This document shows positions 1-6,300 of a stretch of DNA of 6,646 bases, in pieces. A program made the translations under genes and the position numbers. Each line of letters starts with the position of its first letter. Position 1 is the stretch's first letter. Location of the stretch: assembly GCA_021443045.1 (NCBI GenBank), contig JABUUT010000030.1:22304-28949 (forward strand). Reading direction: 5' to 3'. Source of the DNA: Fibrobacteraceae bacterium (lineage in GTDB: Bacteria > Fibrobacterota > Fibrobacteria > Fibrobacterales > Fibrobacteraceae). The notes beneath the pieces were generated by a model. That model was not told where the DNA came from. It saw nothing but the letters and a program-made list of their open reading frames with translations, and made no database searches.

Positions 1-105
1 GTTCGGAGGCTTTGCCTCCTAGAGGTGTGGGCTATGAGCTCAAAGTGAGCGTAGCGAACTGCCTCACGCCTCAAAGCGACATTGTCGCGACCTCACCGCT
101 GAAAA
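1..105. repeat. Dyad-rich intergenic element downstream of sufD, probably a dispersed repeat
   Basis: This stretch begins directly after the sufD stop codon and runs off the left edge. It has no coding potential I can support. It is packed with small symmetries. GGAGGC at 5-10 pairs with GCCTCC at 14-19 across a TTT loop. GCGAC at 76-80 pairs with GTCGC at 84-88 across ATT, and GTCGCGAC at 84-91 is itself palindromic. GTGAG at 45-49 faces CTCAC at 63-67. Direct repeats are CTCAAAG at 39-45 and 70-76, and CCTCAC at 62-67 and 91-96. Such nested dyads and direct repeats are typical of REP/MITE-like intergenic elements. No U-tract follows any stem in the visible part, so a terminator for the dnaG-sufC-sufD transcript is not demonstrated. 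That it is multicopy is an inference, since only one copy is visible. Confidence 0.5.
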
Positions 106-1137
106 CTAACCACCAACTTGAGTTTGGGCAAGAACCTGGAAGAGGCGTTTTTTTGCGGGGCCTTCAGGAAGACTTAGGAATAATTCTTCTGCAAAGGCCT
201 TTGTCAAAAGCATTTGGGCCATTTGGGGAGGAATGCCTCTGGATGTGAGGTAGAACATTTGTTCTGCATCTAGCTCGCCGCAGGTGTTGCCGTGGGTACA
301 TTCCACATCATCATGGTAAATTTTAAGCACTGGCTTTACTGAAACTTTTACATCATCAGAAAGCAGTAGTGTGTTCACTAATTGGGAAGAATGAATCTGG
401 GGGCAGTTTGCCTTTGCGGTGACCATGCCATCGTAGCTTGCGTAGGCACTTCCGTTTAGCATGTTTCGCACAAACTGGGAACTTGAAGTGTTTGGGGCAT
501 TGTGGTAAATGGAAACGCGTCCGTGGGTTTCTGCGTTGCCCTGCAACATATTCAGCATACGAATGTCCAAACAGGCATTTTCACCACACAAAAAGACATC
601 CATGCTGGTGCGGAAAATTTTATTTCCTCGATGGATTGTGGTAAAACGCAGGGTGGAATTGGCTGCTTGATGAATGTTGAAATGTCTAAAATGCAATGGT
701 AAGTCATTGGCTGGGTTGGCATAGAAAATTTCTACATCGGCTCCTTCGCCAACATTTATGTCAAAACGCTCCGCCGTAATAGGGTGGATTACTTTGTTGT
801 CTAAAATTTCTAGAGAAACTTTTGCGCTTTTTCCAATGTTAAAAACAGTGTGGCTTAAGTTGTCTCGGCTTTTGATAATGCCCATTTCGGATTGGCTGTC
901 GCCAATGTTTTTAACCATGGTGCGGCTAGCGCCAAATGCCAAAGGAATTAGGGCTGCATAATCGTTTTCGTTAGAAAGGGGAAAAGCCTCTTCTTCAAGG
1001 TTGCTGGGCCCTGTATCCATTTGAGGAATGGCTTTTACTGGAAAAAATGTCCAGAGCTCATTTTTTTTGCTGGGTGCCCCAATTTGTTGCAGCCGATTAA
1101 AGGCGGCTTGAGCCAATGTTTGTAAAGAACCGCTCAT
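106..1137 (-). CDS. sufD: Fe-S cluster assembly scaffold protein SufD
   Basis: SufD is the non-ATPase partner in the SufBC2D scaffold, which builds Fe-S clusters in the cytosol. The 343-residue product is shorter than the well-known enterobacterial SufD (a little over 420), mostly through a reduced N-terminal half. An N-terminal helix (about 1-25) is followed by the E27/W29 'ELWTF' patch typical of SufD. A parallel beta-helix core follows. The C-terminal SufBD signature is excellent: 'YDGMVTAKANCPQIHSSQ' at 235-252, 'NTLLLSDD' at 255-262, 'DDVECTHGNTCGELD' at 276-290 and 'FYLTSRGI' at 295-302. His282 in the CTHG motif matches the conserved SufD histidine thought to take part in cluster assembly at the SufB-SufD interface. 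The ATG at 1137 is preceded by GAGGAA embedded in the end of sufC, and the gap to the sufC stop is 3 nt, which suggests translational coupling. The stop is TAG at 106-108. The HG motif favours SufD over SufB. sufB itself is not in the window. Confidence 0.93.
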   Translation of the reverse strand: MSGSLQTLAQAAFNRLQQIGAPSKKNELWTFFPVKAIPQMDTGPSNLEEEAFPLSNENDYAALIPLAFGASRTMVKNIGDSQSEMGIIKSRDNLSHTVFNIGKSAKVSLEILDNKVIHPITAERFDINVGEGADVEIFYANPANDLPLHFRHFNIHQAANSTLRFTTIHRGNKIFRTSMDVFLCGENACLDIRMLNMLQGNAETHGRVSIYHNAPNTSSSQFVRNMLNGSAYASYDGMVTAKANCPQIHSSQLVNTLLLSDDVKVSVKPVLKIYHDDVECTHGNTCGELDAEQMFYLTSRGIPPQMAQMLLTKAFAEELFLSLPEGPAKKRLFQVLAQTQVGG

Positions 1138-1140
1138 GGA

Positions 1141-1887
1141 TTATTCCTCAATCCAGTCGTAGCCCTGACTTTCTAGCTTTAGTGCCAATTCGGGCCCACC
1201 GCTAAGAATAATTTTTCCATGGCGGAGCACATGAACATAGGTGGGCTTAATGTAGTCTAGTAGCCTCTGGTAGTGGGTTACCAAAATAACGGCTTTTTCT
1301 GGGCTCATAATGTTATTGATGCCATTAGCCACAATGCGCAGGGCATCAATGTCCAACCCGGAGTCTGTTTCGTCCAAAAAGCTAACCTTAGGGTCTAGAA
1401 TAGCCATTTGCAAAATTTCATTGCGTTTCTTTTCGCCTCCAGAAAATCCATCATTAACGCCACGTTCCCGATAGCGGTCGTCCATTTCGAGGAGCTTCAT
1501 TTTTTCTTCGCAAATTTGTTTGAATTCACCCTCTGGAATTTCAGAGAGCCCAAGAAAAGCCCTTTTGGAGTTTAAAGCCATTTTCAGAAATTCCACATTG
1601 TTTACGCCAGGAATTTCTGTGGGGTATTGGGTAGAAATGTAAAGGCCAGAATTGGCTCTTTCGTTAATTTCCATGTCAAGAAGATTCTTGCCGTCTAAAG
1701 AAAGGGAGCCTTCGTCTACGGTGTAGGCACTGTGACCTGCAATAACCTTGGAAAGTGTGCTTTTGCCAGAACCGTTGGGGCCCATGATGGCATGAACTTC
1801 TCCAGGTTTTACTTCTAGATTGATGCCCTTGAGAATCTGGGTTCCATCATCTTTGATACTTGCTTTAAGATTCTTAATCGATAACAT
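1141..1887 (-). CDS. sufC: Fe-S assembly ATPase SufC (ABC-type)
   Basis: SufC is the cytosolic ABC-type ATPase of the SufBC2D scaffold. ATP-driven SufC dimerisation reshapes SufB-SufD during cluster assembly; it is not a transporter. With the start chosen here the protein has 248 residues, the usual family length. Visible motifs are Walker A GPNGSGKST (36-44), Q-loop Gln87 in 'STQYPTEIPGV', the signature FSGGEKKRNE (148-157), Walker B ending in D172-E173 within 'FLDETDSGLDID', and the switch His205 in 'VTHYQRLLDYIKP'. The last three are nearly diagnostic for SufC among ABC proteins. An upstream in-frame TTG at 1899 would add four residues, but it overlaps the Shine-Dalgarno GAGGA. The ATG at 1887 gives the standard 'MLSIKNL' N-terminus and is preferred. 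The gene starts 17 nt after the dnaG stop and ends 3 nt before the sufD start. SufB, its other partner, must be encoded elsewhere. Confidence 0.95.
   Translation of the reverse strand: MLSIKNLKASIKDDGTQILKGINLEVKPGEVHAIMGPNGSGKSTLSKVIAGHSAYTVDEGSLSLDGKNLLDMEINERANSGLYISTQYPTEIPGVNNVEFLKMALNSKRAFLGLSEIPEGEFKQICEEKMKLLEMDDRYRERGVNDGFSGGEKKRNEILQMAILDPKVSFLDETDSGLDIDALRIVANGINNIMSPEKAVILVTHYQRLLDYIKPTYVHVLRHGKIILSGGPELALKLESQGYDWIEE
1144..1149 (-). promoter_or_regulatory. Ribosome binding site of sufD inside the sufC 3' end
   Basis: On the minus strand the last codons of sufC read GAG GAA TAA. GAGGAA is also a good Shine-Dalgarno sequence, 6 nt before the sufD ATG. Ribosomes finishing sufC would therefore stop on the sufD initiation site, which should help keep SufC and SufD output linked. 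Confidence 0.7.
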
Positions 1888-1892
1888 TTCTG

Positions 1893-1897
1893 TCCTC
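1893..1897 (-). promoter_or_regulatory. Ribosome binding site of sufC (decides start)
   Basis: GAGGA lies 5 nt before the ATG at 1887, in the short dnaG-sufC gap. The alternative TTG at 1899-1897 shares bases with this site and has no purine-rich element of its own, so the ATG start is favoured. Confidence 0.65.
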
Positions 1898-1904
1898 AAA
1901 TTTT

Positions 1905-3818
1905 CTAGGCCAAAGATAGCAATTTGTCTTTGCTTTGAATGATGGCTTCGGCAAAGTCGTCAATGGTAATGGCTTCTATTTTACGTTCTCTATCCAGTTT
2001 TTGCAAGTCTTTTGCAAATGCTCCCAGCGAAAGCCTTTTACCCATTCCTTCTTCGGTGCTTATATCGATGTTCTTTTTCATGCGGTCGCAGAGACGAAGG
2101 GTAAGTACTAAAATTGTATCGTAAAACTCGTGTATCTCCCGAGGGCTCAGCCAAGATTCTTCAGGGAGCCCCTCCATAAAAAGTTGCAGCTCCGGCGAAA
2201 GCATCTGGTACAAACTTTGTGGAGACGAAATTCCAGTTTCCGCATACTGGGCCAGCAGTGTTTGTACAAATTCGTCGATCAAAGGGGACTCAAAAATAGA
2301 AATGCCACTGGCGGCAAAGGAAATGTCAAAATATTCTGCGGCACGGTCTAGCAGAGAGCTGTTTCGCAACAGCAAATTGGCAAATCGAATTTCTACGGGA
2401 GAAAGGGCGTACCACGGAACTTCAACAGCAGGAACTTCTTGAGGAATGCCGTTGTATTCATCGGCGTAGGCTCCGTCTGCATTTTCGTTTACCTTGTTGG
2501 TTGTTGGCGGCGTGGGCCTGTGCTTAGGTTGGATACTTTCTATGCGGGCCAGGGAACGGTCGGTATTGTACCTTTCCGAAAGCAATTTTAAATACTGATT
2601 TTGCAACTCAGGATTTTGAATGCTCTTAATAAGCCGCTTGGCGTATGTTACAAAGGCGGCTCTGTCTTCGGGGCTTGCTGTAGGCATTTCCCGAGAAAGG
2701 TAAATCATCCAGTCATCGGCGCTTTTTAATGCTTCTAAAAAAGCTTCGGGCCCCCGTTCGTTTACAAAGTTATCAGGGTCAATTTTTGTGCCATCGGGGC
2801 GGGAAAGGGCAAAAATGCGTGGGCCTATGCCTTTGGGAAGTACAATTTCTAAACTGCGAAGGGTTGCTTTTTTCCCAGCTGCATCACCATCAAAAACTAG
2901 GTAGGCCGTTTTGGTGTAACGGCTTAAAATAGATGCATGGCTTTCGGTAAGGGCCGTACCCGATGCGGCCACCACATTTTTTACACCACTCTGAAATAGG
3001 CTAATCAAGTCGAAGTAACCTTCAACAATAATCACGGAATTTTCTTTGGCAATGTAGTTTCGACTGTGGTGCAGGCCATACAAAATATCACTTTTGGAAT
3101 AAAGGGCCGTTTCGGGGCTGTTCATGTATTTGGGGCGCTTAAAGTCGGTGCTTTCGGGGGCCAAATCGCGACCGCCAAAGGCCACAATAACCCCAGAAAG
3201 GTTCTGCACCGCAATCATAAGGCGGTCGCGGAATTTATCCGAAATGCCACCATTCTCTTTTTCTACCGCCAGTCCCGCTTTGACACATTGTTTTGGAGAA
3301 AATCCTTTTTTAGCAGCGAACGAAATAAAGCCTTCCCGGCCATCGGGGGCGTATCCAATGCGAAATTGGCTTCGGGTTTCTTTAGTGATACGCCGCTTGG
3401 CTAAATATTCAAGGGCTTTGGGGCTGGTGGAAAGTTGTTCTTCAAACCACTGGCATGCCAGTTCATTGAGTTGCCGAACTAAAATTTTTTCTTCATTTAA
3501 CTCGGCGTTTTCTGGAGCAAAACTGGGGAGGGGAAAACCTACAAAGTTGGCCACCCACTCTATTGCTCCATAAAAGTCTATTTTTTCGTGCTCCTGCACA
3601 AACTTGAATACGTCACCACCGGCACCACAGGCAAAACATTTGTATATGCCCAGGGTTGGGTTGATATTCATAGAAGGGGAGTGGTCGTCGTGAAAGGGGC
3701 ATCTACTCACAAAGCGGCCTGAACCCGATTTTTTTATGGGCACAAACTGCTGTATCACAGTGGCTATGTCGGCTTGGGCCTTAAGCTGCTGGATTATTTC
3801 ATTGGAGTAGAATGGCAT
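1905..3818 (-). CDS. dnaG: DNA primase DnaG
   Basis: DnaG makes the RNA primers used to start leading- and lagging-strand DNA synthesis at the fork, working with the replicative helicase DnaB. The 637-residue product has the full bacterial layout. The N-terminal CHC2 zinc-binding domain has ligands Cys40, His43, Cys61 and Cys64 ('CPFH' then 'CFAC'). The catalytic core includes 'RDRLMIAV' (197-204), 'GGRDL' (215-219) and 'PKYMNSPETALY' (229-240). The TOPRIM fold has its acidic residues in EGYFD (266-270) and DGD (310-312), which bind the catalytic metals. A linker near 430-460 leads into a poorly conserved helical C-terminus, the expected DnaB-binding region. ATG at 3818 is the only sensible start: no in-frame ATG, GTG or TTG lies between it and the upstream in-frame stop near 3882. 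It has no Shine-Dalgarno sequence, being preceded by a pyrimidine-rich tract that is the tail of a terminator. The sequence following the stop is sufC, not the rpoD often found beside dnaG. Confidence 0.96.
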   Translation of the reverse strand: MPFYSNEIIQQLKAQADIATVIQQFVPIKKSGSGRFVSRCPFHDDHSPSMNINPTLGIYKCFACGAGGDVFKFVQEHEKIDFYGAIEWVANFVGFPLPSFAPENAELNEEKILVRQLNELACQWFEEQLSTSPKALEYLAKRRITKETRSQFRIGYAPDGREGFISFAAKKGFSPKQCVKAGLAVEKENGGISDKFRDRLMIAVQNLSGVIVAFGGRDLAPESTDFKRPKYMNSPETALYSKSDILYGLHHSRNYIAKENSVIIVEGYFDLISLFQSGVKNVVAASGTALTESHASILSRYTKTAYLVFDGDAAGKKATLRSLEIVLPKGIGPRIFALSRPDGTKIDPDNFVNERGPEAFLEALKSADDWMIYLSREMPTASPEDRAAFVTYAKRLIKSIQNPELQNQYLKLLSERYNTDRSLARIESIQPKHRPTPPTTNKVNENADGAYADEYNGIPQEVPAVEVPWYALSPVEIRFANLLLRNSSLLDRAAEYFDISFAASGISIFESPLIDEFVQTLLAQYAETGISSPQSLYQMLSPELQLFMEGLPEESWLSPREIHEFYDTILVLTLRLCDRMKKNIDISTEEGMGKRLSLGAFAKDLQKLDRERKIEAITIDDFAEAIIQSKDKLLSLA

Positions 3819-3830
3819 AGAAAGAAAGAT

Positions 3831-3862
3831 AAAAAAAAGCGGGCTTTTAAGCCCGCAAAAAA
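3831..3862 (-). terminator. Intrinsic terminator between the CotH lipoprotein gene and dnaG
   Basis: Read on the minus strand, a GC-rich stem (GCGGGC at 3851-3856 pairing with GCCCGC at 3839-3844, extendable by T-A pairs, AT-only loop) is followed by eight T residues (3831-3838) and a further T/C-rich run. This is a textbook Rho-independent terminator for the lipoprotein gene, whose stop is about 40 nt upstream. There is no T-tract after the stem on the plus strand, so it acts in one direction. The 3' end of the tract lies only about 12 nt before the dnaG ATG. Confidence 0.88.
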
Positions 3863-3897
3863 TTTTAAATAAGGGAGAATTTTAGGTTAGGGGCCCA

Positions 3898-6204
3898 TTA
3901 CTTGAAGGAGGCCGAAAAACTAGCGCCATTGGTAATATTCACTAGGCGAGGGTTTTCGGTGGAACCGTCGGACCAACCTGCAAACACGGCACCACTAGCA
4001 GGAACAGCGGTTAGGAGCATGGTGTTGCCTTCAAAGAATAGGCCCTGGTAGTTGGTGGATGGAAGAGCCATGTTTTCCATAAAAACCTTACCATTTCCAG
4101 AAGAACTAATGGTTACGGACACTTCGTTCCCGGTAAGTCCAAACTCTTGCTGGTATTCTTGCTTAACCGTTTGGGTTCTGCTGTTGGCAAAGTTTATTAG
4201 GTTGCTGCCGGTTCGGTCCAATGTTGTGTGGCCGTACATTTGCATATCCCGTTCCATTTCGCTGTTGCCTATGGTGGCGGTTATGGCGTTAGTTTGCTTT
4301 ACTACATTGTCGTAAGTCAGGTAGTAATTGAGCATTACGGAAGAATGGTTTAAAAAGGCTCTCCTAAATTCAGGATTTTCAATAAGCTTGGTATAAATTT
4401 GGGATATGCACCCTTCACCTGAGCAAGCTCCGTTTGTCATGCCTCCGCCTTGTTTGAGCCATTGGAACATGTTTCCGCTGGTGTTCTGATCAATAGCGTA
4501 TTGGTATCCAAAGCCATGGTCTAGGTCGTGCACCATGTATTTGAATGGCATTCCCTGTGATGGGGCTCCCCAGGCACGCACATTGTTGTTGGGCCAGTCT
4601 ACGTTGTGGTAGTATATTTCGGCGGCAATATAACGGGCAAAGTTGTTTACATCCAAATAAGATTGGATCTGGTTGTAGGAGGCGTTGTTTTCGCCGGCAA
4701 AGTTTCCTTGGGCAATTAAGTTAACAAGTTGAAGATACTCTTCCTTGCTGCCGTCTTCGCCGCTGGCTTCTATGGCGCTAACGCCTCCCTTGGGAATTTT
4801 AATCACATTAACAGATTTGGCATCTATTCCGTAATTTGTTTCCACAAAGTGGCGGTTCAGTTTTTCGCGCATGTCATGAATGCCAAAGAAAAATCCATTG
4901 TAGAAAACCACCACTTGGCGGCTACGTTGGTAATCTACTCCGCTGCCTTCCAAAAGGCTGGATAGCATGGCGTCTTCAATGTAGTCGTGTCCAAAACGGT
5001 TGCCATTGTTTCTCAGAATAATTGCTTTGAATTTTTTGTTTTCTGGACGGGTTTTAAAAAGAGAATATTTAAGACGACCATCCTGGTATTCGTCACGCAT
5101 AGTGATGGTTACGGTTTTTTTCTTTTCTTTACGGCTGTATTGACCGGAAATTTTGAGGCCTCCATCAATTTCCCAATTTTTCTGTTTTGTGGAACTTCCG
5201 TTTTCAAAGTATTCCACATGTATGGGAAGCTCAAAATCGGGGCCCACCACTTCGTCACAGTAATTGTGGTAGGGTTGATCGCAGGGGCCTCCAAAGCTAA
5301 AACCGCCTCCACCTATGCCAGGAAATCCTCCAGTACCCATGTTGCCAATGTCAAAACCGGTATTTCCCCAGTTTCCGGTGTTTCCCATGCCTGTATTATT
5401 CCAGTCGCCAGAATTCCCCGTATTGTTCCAGTCTCCTGTGTTTCCCGCTCCGGAGTTATCTGTGGTGGTGTTGCTTCCTGGAAAACCGGCAGGAAACCAA
5501 CCATCATTATCATAGTAACCATTTTCGGCATCAAACATGGCCACTGGATCTACACTAATGGCCACCACAGGCATGGAGAGGTTTTCTCCAATAAAGTAGG
5601 TTTGGGTTGTTGTATCTACGCCCTGGCCATTGACAAAATCGATGCAACGTACAACGGAGCTTTGGGTGATTTGTTTTTGTTGGTTCAGCAATTCGGAACC
5701 TTGGTTTGGGAGGGAACCGTCAAAGGTACAACGAATTTCGCCACCTTTGGTTGAAGATAGGGGGCCTACCGTTAGGTTGTTGTAAAAACCTGCGGCTGGG
5801 AGAAACGTTTCGCGGGCTTCGTTGTTGTCGTTGATTTGCTTAATGCTAGAAGATGATAAAACTAGAGGAATGGAGGAACTGGAAAGGGGTGCTACCGGGG
5901 TGGTACCGGAACTTGCAGGGGAGTCTGGATTTTGAATGGGATTCTGTTCGGCAGAAGCTGAGGATAGAGGAATCACAATGGCGGAAGTGTCGATAATTGG
6001 GTTTCCCGAAGTATCCACAACAACGATTCCATTGGAATCGGTTACATAAGGGTTTCCTAGGGAGTCTTGTGTGGGGTTGCCCATAGGATCCACTGGAGGG
6101 GGTAACTGTCCAACTCCAGTTGGTGAATTAGTATCAGAGTCTCCGGAGCATCCAACAAACAAGGCTGTTGCAGCGGAAATAAAAAACAGCAATTTCTTTT
6201 CCAT
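3898..6204 (-). CDS. CotH kinase-family surface lipoprotein with chitobiase-C-like and InlB-B-like domains
   Basis: This is a predicted exported lipoprotein of 768 residues. A signal peptide (1-18) ends in a lipobox with Cys19, and Ser20 would fit outer-membrane sorting. Residues 38-73 hold D-x-x-G-N-P octads and about 75-125 is a Ser-run stalk (LSSSS twice), a Fibrobacter-style linker. Residues 132-205 resemble the chitobiase/hexosaminidase C-terminal beta domain ('FLPAAGFYNNLTV', 'CTFDGSLPN'). 'MPVVAISVDPVAMFD' (211-225) opens the CotH region, interrupted by a Gly/Asn/Trp insert (235-307). CotH hallmarks are 'NRFGHDYIEDAML' (402-413), 'NGFFFGIHDMREKLN' (436-450), 'VDWPNNN' (535-541) and 'HDLDHGFG' (559-566). 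By family knowledge, Asp536 and Asp560/Asp562 are candidate catalytic and metal-binding residues of this atypical protein-kinase fold. Residues 695-768 resemble an InlB B-repeat ('LTAVPASGAVFAGWSDG'). Kinase activity and substrate are inferred. ATG at 6204 follows AGGAA with a 6-nt spacer. Confidence 0.88.
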   Translation of the reverse strand: MEKKLLFFISAATALFVGCSGDSDTNSPTGVGQLPPPVDPMGNPTQDSLGNPYVTDSNGIVVVDTSGNPIIDTSAIVIPLSSASAEQNPIQNPDSPASSGTTPVAPLSSSSIPLVLSSSSIKQINDNNEARETFLPAAGFYNNLTVGPLSSTKGGEIRCTFDGSLPNQGSELLNQQKQITQSSVVRCIDFVNGQGVDTTTQTYFIGENLSMPVVAISVDPVAMFDAENGYYDNDGWFPAGFPGSNTTTDNSGAGNTGDWNNTGNSGDWNNTGMGNTGNWGNTGFDIGNMGTGGFPGIGGGGFSFGGPCDQPYHNYCDEVVGPDFELPIHVEYFENGSSTKQKNWEIDGGLKISGQYSRKEKKKTVTITMRDEYQDGRLKYSLFKTRPENKKFKAIILRNNGNRFGHDYIEDAMLSSLLEGSGVDYQRSRQVVVFYNGFFFGIHDMREKLNRHFVETNYGIDAKSVNVIKIPKGGVSAIEASGEDGSKEEYLQLVNLIAQGNFAGENNASYNQIQSYLDVNNFARYIAAEIYYHNVDWPNNNVRAWGAPSQGMPFKYMVHDLDHGFGYQYAIDQNTSGNMFQWLKQGGGMTNGACSGEGCISQIYTKLIENPEFRRAFLNHSSVMLNYYLTYDNVVKQTNAITATIGNSEMERDMQMYGHTTLDRTGSNLINFANSRTQTVKQEYQQEFGLTGNEVSVTISSSGNGKVFMENMALPSTNYQGLFFEGNTMLLTAVPASGAVFAGWSDGSTENPRLVNITNGASFSASFK
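5356..5442 (-). repeat. In-gene repeats encoding Gly/Asn/Trp units
   Basis: Residues 255-283 of the lipoprotein repeat a short unit of the form G-(D/N)-W-(N/G)-N-T-G, including GDWNNTG twice and then GNWGNTG, followed by a Gly/Phe-rich tail to about residue 307. The DNA repeats too. The 18 bases at 5369-5386 recur at 5429-5446 with two mismatches, a 60-nt period. The block sits inside the CotH domain, between its opening 'DPVAMFD' strand and the rest of the core, so it is probably an exposed loop. DNA-level similarity suggests recent slippage or duplication. Confidence 0.75.
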
Positions 6205-6210
6205 GGCTTA

Positions 6211-6215
6211 TTCCT
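6211..6215 (-). promoter_or_regulatory. Ribosome binding site of the CotH lipoprotein gene
   Basis: AGGAA lies 6 nt before the ATG at 6204. The leader AGGAATAAGCC-ATG is nearly identical to the one before sufD (AGGAATAATCC-ATG), which supports both starts. Confidence 0.7.
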
Positions 6216-6254
6216 AATTTACAGAACCGTCCAAAACACACATCCATAGCACTG

Positions 6255-6277
6255 TATTATTGCGCTCACAAATAATA
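6255..6277. promoter_or_regulatory. Inverted repeat overlapping the candidate -10 and start site (possible operator)
   Basis: TATTATT at 6255-6261 is the perfect inverted partner of AATAATA at 6271-6277, with a 9-nt GC-richer spacer. The right arm coincides with the candidate -10 box and the left arm lies just past the predicted start site, where a repressor would block transcription. The arms are AT-only, so chance cannot be excluded. Confidence 0.25.
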
Positions 6278-6300
6278 TCTATTAAAATATCCTTTTTTAA
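6272..6300 (-). promoter_or_regulatory. Candidate sigma70-like promoter for the CotH lipoprotein gene
   Basis: On the minus strand, TTAAAA (6295-6300) is separated by 17 nt from TATTAT (6272-6277). These match 4 of 6 and 5 of 6 bases of the usual -35 and -10 hexamers. The start of transcription would fall near 6265, giving a leader of about 60 nt. The surroundings are very AT-rich, so chance matches are likely. Confidence 0.3.

Noticed and set aside
1..19. GGAGGC/GCCTCC hairpin as terminator of the dnaG-sufC-sufD operon
   Set aside because: On the minus strand the stem reaches the window edge and the few visible following bases are not a T-tract, so this cannot be judged.
12..248. Plus-strand reading frame spanning the left repeat and the sufD 3' end
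   Set aside because: Overlaps the conserved SufD C-terminus on the other strand and starts inside the dyad-rich element.
1888..1899. TTG start four codons upstream of the chosen sufC ATG
   Set aside because: It overlaps the Shine-Dalgarno sequence and has none of its own, and SufC proteins normally begin at the equivalent of the ATG at 1887.
3124..3573. Plus-strand reading frame of 149 codons opposite dnaG
   Set aside because: Antisense to the conserved catalytic core of DnaG with no recognisable domain or start signal.
4987..5754. Long plus-strand reading frame (255 codons) opposite the CotH lipoprotein gene
   Set aside because: It lies wholly antisense to a well-supported gene, crosses its repeat region, and its product shows no family resemblance. 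It is a shadow of the repeat-rich codon use.
6255..6275. Similarity of the minus-strand TTGTGAGCGC stretch to the lac operator
   Set aside because: Only one half matches, and no symmetric second half or LacI-type regulator is visible. Treated as coincidence.
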